NCBI RefSeq assembly: GCF_003096355.1
Contig: NZ_QEKI01000001.1
Coordinates: 124,001 to 188,000, forward strand
Source: Pontibacter virosus
GTDB lineage: Bacteria > Bacteroidota > Bacteroidia > Cytophagales > Hymenobacteraceae
Length of the DNA: 64,000 nt
Direction of reading: 5' to 3'
Every line of letters starts with the position of its first letter. Position 1 is the first letter of the stretch. The translations under genes were made by a program, and so were the position numbers. Positions 58,212 to 64,000 of this stretch are shown one piece after another. The notes under the pieces were generated by a model, which saw nothing but the letters and a program-made list of their open reading frames with translations, did not search any database and was not told the DNA's origin.

Positions 58212-59153
58212 TTATACTTTTTTCAACTCAGTGGACCGCGAACAATACTCACGGAATCCCAACGCAGCTACATCCTCGCTAAAAGCCTGAAACTGTGCCT
58301 TACTCATATTGCGTACCGGCAGGCGGAATTCACCGCAGTCCAGCCCTATCAATTTCATATAAGCCTTGCCGGTGGCGATGCCGCCATACTTACCCAGCAA
58401 CCGGATCATATCGATTGACTGCTGCTGCAGACTGCGGGCAGCTTCCTGATTTCCCAGGTTATAGGCCTCGATAAGGGCCGTGTACAAGGGGGCCGCGTAG
58501 TTATAGGTACTCCCTACGCCGCCTTTCGCTCCCAGCACCAGCGCAGAAAGCAGGTTCTCGTCCCTTCCCCACAGCATATCATACCGGCCGTTCTCAAACT
58601 GGAGGCAGGACAGAAAATCCATAAAATCCTCGTGTGTATATTTGATCCCGGCAAAATTCGGGATCTGCCCGCTCACTTCGCGCAGCAGGTCGGTCATCTG
58701 GAAGTTAACCCCCGTCAGCACCGGGATGTGGTAGTAGTAAAAAGGCATACCAGGCACAGCATTTGCCACTACCTGACAGCACGCGGCCAGCACCTGCACA
58801 CTGGCCGGCTTGAAGTAAGACGGGGCCGTGAACGAGACGGCGTGCAAGCCAATGTGCTGCGCATGCTGTGCCAGTTCAATGGCATCCTGCAGGCAGGTGC
58901 CTCCCACGAGCGTAATTACCTTAAAGTCTGTATCTCCTTTGGTAGCGGCGGCCCAGGCCTCTGCTACCTTTTTCTTTTCCTCAATAGTTAGCGACACCCC
59001 CTCTCCTGTTGACCCGCAGATAAAGGCGCCGGTATTCCCGTTTGTTTTCAACAAGCTGTAGTAAGATGGTATCACCGCCAGGTTCAGGCTCCCATCTGGG
59101 TGCATCGGAGTAAAAGGAGCTGCTATAAGCCCCTGTATGTGTTCGATGTTCAT
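58212..59153 (-). CDS. nanA: N-acetylneuraminate lyase
   Basis: A 313-residue cytoplasmic class I aldolase of the DapA/NanA family that splits Neu5Ac into ManNAc and pyruvate. The Schiff-base lysine is Lys171 in FAGIKYTHED, Tyr141 lies in YYYHIP, and the substrate carboxylate loop is CGSTGEGVSLT. The tyrosine-rich YYYHIP and the GIKYTHEDF form fit NanA rather than dihydrodipicolinate synthase. It heads the sialic acid module, directly followed by the mutarotase-symporter fusion (9 nt). A -7-like element lies just upstream of its start, after the terminator of the SusC/SusD operon. Confidence 0.94.
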   Translation of the reverse strand: MNIEHIQGLIAAPFTPMHPDGSLNLAVIPSYYSLLKTNGNTGAFICGSTGEGVSLTIEEKKKVAEAWAAATKGDTDFKVITLVGGTCLQDAIELAQHAQHIGLHAVSFTAPSYFKPASVQVLAACCQVVANAVPGMPFYYYHIPVLTGVNFQMTDLLREVSGQIPNFAGIKYTHEDFMDFLSCLQFENGRYDMLWGRDENLLSALVLGAKGGVGSTYNYAAPLYTALIEAYNLGNQEAARSLQQQSIDMIRLLGKYGGIATGKAYMKLIGLDCGEFRLPVRNMSKAQFQAFSEDVAALGFREYCSRSTELKKV

Positions 59154-59168
59154 TCAGGTAAATTTAAG

Positions 59169-59176
59169 CAAATGTA
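59169..59176 (-). promoter_or_regulatory. Possible -7 element for nanA
   Basis: TACATTTG on the minus strand fits the Bacteroidota -7 consensus TAnnTTTG and lies 16 nt before the nanA ATG. The nearest TTTG that could serve as -33 is 25 nt upstream, longer than usual, so the call is tentative. Confidence 0.35.
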
Positions 59177-59201
59177 TGTTGTAAGGTATATTCGATTAGC
59201 T

Positions 59202-59249
59202 CAAAAAAATCCAGTTCTTCCGGGTGGGCCAGACCACCCGGAAGAACTG
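59202..59249 (-). terminator. Strong terminator after the right-hand SusC/SusD pair
   Basis: A perfect 16-bp stem, CAGTTCTTCCGGGTGG (59212-59227) with its exact complement at 59234-59249, closes a 6-nt loop. On the minus strand it is followed by seven T residues. It lies 25 nt past the SusD stop and separates that operon from nanA. Confidence 0.93.
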
Positions 59250-59273
59250 AACAATTTGACAGAAAATGATTTA

Positions 59274-60797
59274 TTAATATCCTGGTGTCTGCGTCAACTT
59301 CGGATCGGAGTTCAGCATGCCAACTGAGATAGGCAGCAGGAATTTATACTCCTGACCAGGCGCCAGGTATACAGGGTCCACGTAGTTAAACACCCATTCG
59401 TTGCCTGCTCTTCTGAGCGACCACCAGCGCTTGCCTTCACCCACGAACTCTCTCAGGTCCTCTTCGAGAATTGCGCGCATATCTTCCTGCTGGCTACCCT
59501 TGGTATAAGGTGTATAGTCATTGCCGTAGGCTCTCTGGCGAATCAGGTTTATTTCAGCTGACGGATCGCCCCCTAGCTTGGTCTTAGCCTCGGCCAGCAT
59601 CAATAGCACATCGGCAAACCGGTAAATCGGAAAATCGACGTCATAGAGTTGCATTCCCGCGTCCACTCTGCCCACAAACTTAGTTAACAGCACCGCGGCA
59701 ATCGGGTATGTCGGGGGGGTGTTGCGGTACATTACTTGAAAGGTAGCGGCTGCACGCGTATCATTCGGGTCATTGAGTTTTTCAATCATTGCGGCCGACA
59801 TGCCGACTCTGCTGGCACCAGCTACAAAAGGATACACCTGCGATACAGGTCTGGGATTCGTAAACGGATCCAGTACCAGCGTGCTGGCCTGGGTAGTATT
59901 GACCATAAAACTGCCATACACCCCCATGGTCGCTTCGTTCTTCTCGTAGCTGATCGCAAATATCTTCTCTTTGTTATTTGCCTCCATGGTTGCGTTGAAG
60001 ATGTCAGCGTAGTTCTCCCGTAGCCCCAGGCCGGCTATCATGGTCACTTCCTCCAGCGACTGTTGCGCAATGGCCAGATCGGCACTGCCGCCTCCCATAT
60101 GCGTTCCTGACCAGATGTGAACATCGCCTTTCAGCGTTAGTGTAGCCGCCCTGTTCCAGAAAATGCGCTTTGCTGACATGTTGTTATCACTTCCAAACAA
60201 TGTCAGCGACTGCTCAAGATCAGCCTTGATCTGTGCCATTACCGCTTCCGGCGTAGCCCGCTCTTTATACAAGTCGGCCAGGTTCTTTACTTCTGTCACA
60301 GGCTCTGTAGTCAGCGGAACACCTCCCCAGGTTTTGAGCATGGTATAGTAGATATAAGCACGCAAACCGTATGCCTCAGCCAGCGCGCGGTTACGCTGTT
60401 CCTCTGGCACAAGTGTCATCGGGAATAGTGTAATTACGGTATTCACTTTGTCCAGCAGACCGTAGAACCCTGCCCAGTTACCGAACGGTACTACGTTGGC
60501 GCTTATATTATGGGCATGAAGGTTTCTTAACCCACCATCTTCCGATTCTGTAAAGAGGCCGTCGGCCCATATTTCAGAGCGCATTTCCCCGAGTTGGAAA
60601 AAGGTGCCATGGTAATTCCTGAATGAACTGTAGACTCCATAGTACAAGGTCATGGCTGCATTCGGGTCTTTCAGGATCAAATCCCTGTTCAGGGCTGTCT
60701 GCGGCTGTACCTCATCCAGCTTGTCAGAACACCCCGTTGCACTCAGCGCCAGTGAAAGTACCAGTACATATTTTAGTTTAGATAGATAACGTTTCAT
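59274..60797 (-). CDS. SusD/RagB-family outer-membrane glycan-binding lipoprotein
   Basis: A 507-residue surface lipoprotein with lipobox ending SATGCSDKLDEVQPQ. The N-terminal TPR region and the C-terminal block (REFVGEGKRWWSLRR, then NPxLTQTPGY-like end) are those of the classical SusD family. It is shorter than the other two SusD proteins here. It pairs with the SusC gene 22 nt upstream. Because it is directly followed by the sialic acid genes, its ligand is probably Neu5Ac or a small sialylated glycan, as for the NanU-type SusD proteins. That is inferred from position only. Confidence 0.94.
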   Translation of the reverse strand: MKRYLSKLKYVLVLSLALSATGCSDKLDEVQPQTALNRDLILKDPNAAMTLYYGVYSSFRNYHGTFFQLGEMRSEIWADGLFTESEDGGLRNLHAHNISANVVPFGNWAGFYGLLDKVNTVITLFPMTLVPEEQRNRALAEAYGLRAYIYYTMLKTWGGVPLTTEPVTEVKNLADLYKERATPEAVMAQIKADLEQSLTLFGSDNNMSAKRIFWNRAATLTLKGDVHIWSGTHMGGGSADLAIAQQSLEEVTMIAGLGLRENYADIFNATMEANNKEKIFAISYEKNEATMGVYGSFMVNTTQASTLVLDPFTNPRPVSQVYPFVAGASRVGMSAAMIEKLNDPNDTRAAATFQVMYRNTPPTYPIAAVLLTKFVGRVDAGMQLYDVDFPIYRFADVLLMLAEAKTKLGGDPSAEINLIRQRAYGNDYTPYTKGSQQEDMRAILEEDLREFVGEGKRWWSLRRAGNEWVFNYVDPVYLAPGQEYKFLLPISVGMLNSDPKLTQTPGY

Positions 60798-60819
60798 ATC
60801 TGATATTTTAAAATTCTGC

Positions 60820-63800
60820 TTAGAGTGTCACATTTAATCCTGTTGTAACGGTGCGGGCCAGCGGAAATCTTCCGACATCGTTGCCACCCACTTCAGGGAA
60901 AGTACCGCTATACCCTGTAAAATACATCAGGTTTGTACCTGTCAGGTGCAGGCGGAGTCCCTGAATCTTGTCTTTCAGGATGTTCTGCAAGAAGGACTCA
61001 GGCACCTGGTAGCTAAGTGTCATTTCCCTTACAGCCAGATAATCACCCTTTTCATAGAAATTAGCAAAAGATGTAGTACCGCCACCAGCATCCTGGAAAT
61101 AGTTTCTGCCATAGTTGGCCCAGTAGTAGCGTGGCAGCGTACCCTCCGGATTGTCAGGGTGCCAGGTATTTTTCACATCCACCGGACCATTCTGCGATCC
61201 CTGCACCTGTGACAGGCCTCTGAGTTTGGCTTGGTTCAGGATCATGAACCCGAGTGCGTAGTCGAACTGTGCGTAAAGGTTGAAGCCCTTCCAGCCAAAA
61301 TTGGTGGCAAAGCCGCCCTGCACAGTAGGAATTGTTCTGCCCACATATACTCTATCACGGAAATCGATTGTGTCATTTCCGTCAACATCGCGCCAGCGGG
61401 CATCACCCAGCAGCTTCACTCTCTTATCCCGATATGGCAGGTAGGCGTTATACAGGTTAGCATCCTTGTCCAGGTCACCCTGGTTTAAGTAAATACCATC
61501 ATAAATCGGAGCCCAGATTTCATCGATCCCTACACGCTTGCCCTCCTGCAGGCCACCCACGTGCACGAGTCTTCCTGTCACCGGATCCCATACCTGGAAT
61601 GTGCCCTGTCTGTTTCCTTCCAGGCCATTATCAGGTAGCCGCTTCACATAATTCTTCACATGGTAGAAGCTGCCGCTTACGTCCCAGCTAAGGCCACTCG
61701 GCCCTGATGGTCGCAGCACACTTGCTTTAAGCTCCAATTCCACCCCTCGGTTCTGCAGCTGTCCCAGGTTTGTGGTAAAGCTGCTGTAACCTGTCCATAC
61801 AGGTATATTCAAAGAAGTGATCTTATCATAGATATCACGGACGAAGTAATCACCGATCAACGTGATCCTATTGTTAAACAGGCCCAGGTCCAAACCGAAG
61901 TTCAGAGAAGAAGCGCGCTCCCATTTAAGTGCCGTGTTCAGCAGAAAGTTAGGTGCAAAGCCGGCATTACCGCCATAGATACCAGCACCGCCATAGGTGG
62001 CAGCGGTGGCAAAGTCGCCAAGCGGATCAATGCTGCCGTTCTGCCCCCAGCTCAATCTTGGTTTGAATGTGCTGACATACTGGCTTATGCCCGTTTCCGT
62101 AAAGAAGGCTTCATTGTGCATATTCCAGCCTGCCGAAATACCGGGGAACAGACCATAGCGGTTATCAGCCAGTCGGGAAGTACCGTCGTAGCGCATGTTC
62201 ACATTCAGCAGGAAGCGTGAGTCATAATCATAGGTAAAGCGCCCGATACCAGACACCAGACGGTGCCAGGATGAGAAAGCAGACCAAGGTATACCCACCG
62301 CCTCTGTTGAAGCAGAGAGGTAAGGAATGAAGTCGGTTGGCGCATTTCTGCCGGCGCCGTAGTAGCCAGAGCCGCGCGACTCAAAAAACTCGCCACCGCC
62401 CATCACACTGATCGTGTGCTTGTCAAAGCTGTTGTCATAGCGAAGGAAGCCATTGTAAGAATGCTGATTGGCCTGAGGCAGCGAGAATGATGCATTCCGG
62501 GTTGTAATAAATGCTCCTCCGGTGCCATTCTGGTAGGCCTTTGTAAAGCTCTCTGAAGCAGTATAGCGCATAAAGCCGGATGCAGAACCCATAAATCTCA
62601 GGGTAGGCAGTATGGTGTATTCCAGGTTCAGTCCACCAGAGTAGCGCTGCTCCCGCGTCTCATTGACAAACTTGTCTTGCAGGTATAGCGGATTACCCAG
62701 GGTGCCGCCATCTACGCCGGGTAGGATATCCCCCGTATTGTCATGTGTCAGTCGTACAGTAGGTGCGATGGCTCCGAATCGCTGGATCAAACCTCCGGTT
62801 AAGCCACCCCCTGCGTCTGCTGTGAGGTAGGTAGGAGTATTCTTATCATTATATGTCGCCAGGTTCAGGTTGACTCTCAGGTTTTCGTTCACGTTCAGCC
62901 CCCCGTTGAAGTTCAGGTTATACCGCTTCAGGGAAGATCCGACTACCATACCTACATCTTTAACTGTACCCACGCCCAGAGAGAAGGTGCCTTTGTCACT
63001 CCCGCCAGAAAAATTAATGTAATGTTCCTGCAAGGTACTCTCCTGCAGGATCAGATCCTCCAGTTCACGCTGTGACATGGAACGGTACAGGATACTATCC
63101 TGCTTTGTAGGATCGAAAGGGTTCTTATCGACCAGAAGATTCCACTGCGGATCGTTGATCAGGCTTCTGTTATTGCTATTTACAAGCTGGGTAGAGTATT
63201 TGCCATCAGGCGACGCCCAGGCAGAATTCAGTCCCCAGCCCCAGGCACCGGTCAGCTGGTTGCGTGTGTTGTTGGCCTCAGCGATATTGTTGTCTTTCAG
63301 AGCCGCCTCATACCTGCTTGCAAGCCCTCTTCTGTTCCAGATAATATAATCCTCAGCACCCATGTACTCCATCGGATTTCTACGAACAAAATTCCGGGCA
63401 GTCTTCATACTGTAAGTTACCTGTGAGCGGCCTTTCTTACCCTTTTTCGTGGTAATCAGGATGACACCGTTTGCAGCCCTGGCACCATAGATAGCTGTAG
63501 AGGCAGCATCCTTCAGCACGTTAATGGTTTCAACATCCTCGGAGTTGATGCCGTACATTGAAGGCAGTATCACACCGTCTACGATTACTAGCGGAGAGCC
63601 GCTTCCGTTGAAGTTTGTACCCCCGCGAAAGGAAATTGCAGGCGTAGCGCCAGGCTGACCTGTCGTCTGCTGCACTCGCAGACCGGCTACCGTACCCTGC
63701 AATGCCGTAGCCACGTTAGTTCGTGGAGCGGACTGTAGCACCTTCTCGTCCACCGTTGATACAGCCCCTGTTAAGGTATGCCTGCTTTGCTCGCCATACC

Positions 63801-64000
63801 CAACCACTACTACCTCATTAAGCTTTGCAGTAGCAGGCTCCAAGGCTATCACCAGTTCATTTGCCACATCGGTTATGGCAACTTCCCGGGTTTCAAAGCC
63901 CAGATACCGCACAAGCAGTATATCGCCCGGAGCTGCCCTCAGGGAGAACTTACCCTCCACATCGGTTTGGGTACCGCGGTCCGTACCTTTAACATTCAGA
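60820..64000 (-). CDS. SusC/RagA-family TonB-dependent transporter (N-terminus outside window)
   Basis: The open frame runs to the window edge: residues VKGTDRGTQTD upstream of the first internal start belong to the carboxypeptidase-regulatory-like domain, so the signal peptide and true start lie beyond 64000. Visible parts are the box NEVVVVGYGEQSRHTLTGAV, the plug with AIYGARAANGVILITTKKG and the whole barrel. The C-terminus is TGLNVTL, ending in Leu instead of the usual aromatic residue. It should import the ligand of the SusD protein encoded 22 nt downstream, probably sialic acid or sialylated sugars (compare NanO-type transporters). Confidence 0.95.
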   Translation of the reverse strand, partial: LNVKGTDRGTQTDVEGKFSLRAAPGDILLVRYLGFETREVAITDVANELVIALEPATAKLNEVVVVGYGEQSRHTLTGAVSTVDEKVLQSAPRTNVATALQGTVAGLRVQQTTGQPGATPAISFRGGTNFNGSGSPLVIVDGVILPSMYGINSEDVETINVLKDAASTAIYGARAANGVILITTKKGKKGRSQVTYSMKTARNFVRRNPMEYMGAEDYIIWNRRGLASRYEAALKDNNIAEANNTRNQLTGAWGWGLNSAWASPDGKYSTQLVNSNNRSLINDPQWNLLVDKNPFDPTKQDSILYRSMSQRELEDLILQESTLQEHYINFSGGSDKGTFSLGVGTVKDVGMVVGSSLKRYNLNFNGGLNVNENLRVNLNLATYNDKNTPTYLTADAGGGLTGGLIQRFGAIAPTVRLTHDNTGDILPGVDGGTLGNPLYLQDKFVNETREQRYSGGLNLEYTILPTLRFMGSASGFMRYTASESFTKAYQNGTGGAFITTRNASFSLPQANQHSYNGFLRYDNSFDKHTISVMGGGEFFESRGSGYYGAGRNAPTDFIPYLSASTEAVGIPWSAFSSWHRLVSGIGRFTYDYDSRFLLNVNMRYDGTSRLADNRYGLFPGISAGWNMHNEAFFTETGISQYVSTFKPRLSWGQNGSIDPLGDFATAATYGGAGIYGGNAGFAPNFLLNTALKWERASSLNFGLDLGLFNNRITLIGDYFVRDIYDKITSLNIPVWTGYSSFTTNLGQLQNRGVELELKASVLRPSGPSGLSWDVSGSFYHVKNYVKRLPDNGLEGNRQGTFQVWDPVTGRLVHVGGLQEGKRVGIDEIWAPIYDGIYLNQGDLDKDANLYNAYLPYRDKRVKLLGDARWRDVDGNDTIDFRDRVYVGRTIPTVQGGFATNFGWKGFNLYAQFDYALGFMILNQAKLRGLSQVQGSQNGPVDVKNTWHPDNPEGTLPRYYWANYGRNYFQDAGGGTTSFANFYEKGDYLAVREMTLSYQVPESFLQNILKDKIQGLRLHLTGTNLMYFTGYSGTFPEVGGNDVGRFPLARTVTTGLNVTL

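Overview
This 64 kb window is a chromosomal stretch from a member of the Bacteroidota. It holds three SusC/SusD outer-membrane pairs, many lipoprotein and Tat signals, a type IX secretion sorting domain and about 20 glycoside hydrolases. Roughly balanced GC with weak ribosome-binding sites suggests a Cytophagales/Hymenobacteraceae (Pontibacter-like) organism, but that placement is a guess. Almost everything lies on the minus strand. Only the GH92 gene at the left end and a partial gene at its edge run the other way. No RNA genes, insertion sequences, phage genes or CRISPR arrays were seen.

The region reads as a very large locus for eating glycoprotein glycans. From right to left (the direction of transcription) it falls into modules separated by recognisable hairpin terminators. 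(1) 64000-59274: a SusC/SusD pair closed by a perfect 16-bp hairpin. (2) 59153-49255: a sialic acid module with NanA lyase, a NanM-type mutarotase fused to an SSS symporter, two GH33 sialidases, a two-domain sialate O-acetylesterase and an N-acylglucosamine 2-epimerase. (3) 48989-39296: a GH123-like beta-N-acetylgalactosaminidase, two GH27 enzymes, a GH2 beta-galactosidase and a PNGase F-family amidase with a T9SS tail, closed by a terminator. (4) 39038-32709: a ROK-family repressor followed by a second SusC/SusD pair, closed by a strong terminator. (5) 32182-2652: a third SusC/SusD pair followed by GH16, two sulfatases, GH84, four GH20 enzymes, two GH29 fucosidases, GH125, aspartylglucosaminidase, CutC, a CBM9-like lipoprotein and a GHL10-like TIM-barrel protein. 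A convergent GH92 alpha-mannosidase closes the left end.

Together the enzymes can remove O-acetyl groups and sialic acid, sulfate, fucose, alpha- and beta-galactose, GalNAc, GlcNAc and alpha-mannose. They can also release whole N-glycans (PNGase F) and cut the GlcNAc-Asn core (aspartylglucosaminidase). The GH16, GH84 and GlcNAc-6-sulfatase-like set suggests sulfated poly-LacNAc, keratan sulfate or mucin-type chains as extra substrates. A GH18/GH85 endo-beta-GlcNAcase, a beta-mannoside-cleaving enzyme and amino-sugar kinases are not in the window.

The least explained parts are the AGA-CutC coupled pair, the GHL10-like/CBM9-like coupled pair, the tandem C-terminal modules of one fucosidase, an 8-bp tandem repeat against a sialidase start codon, several palindromic operator-like sites, and a short word (AGGTATA) that recurs about once per kilobase on both strands.
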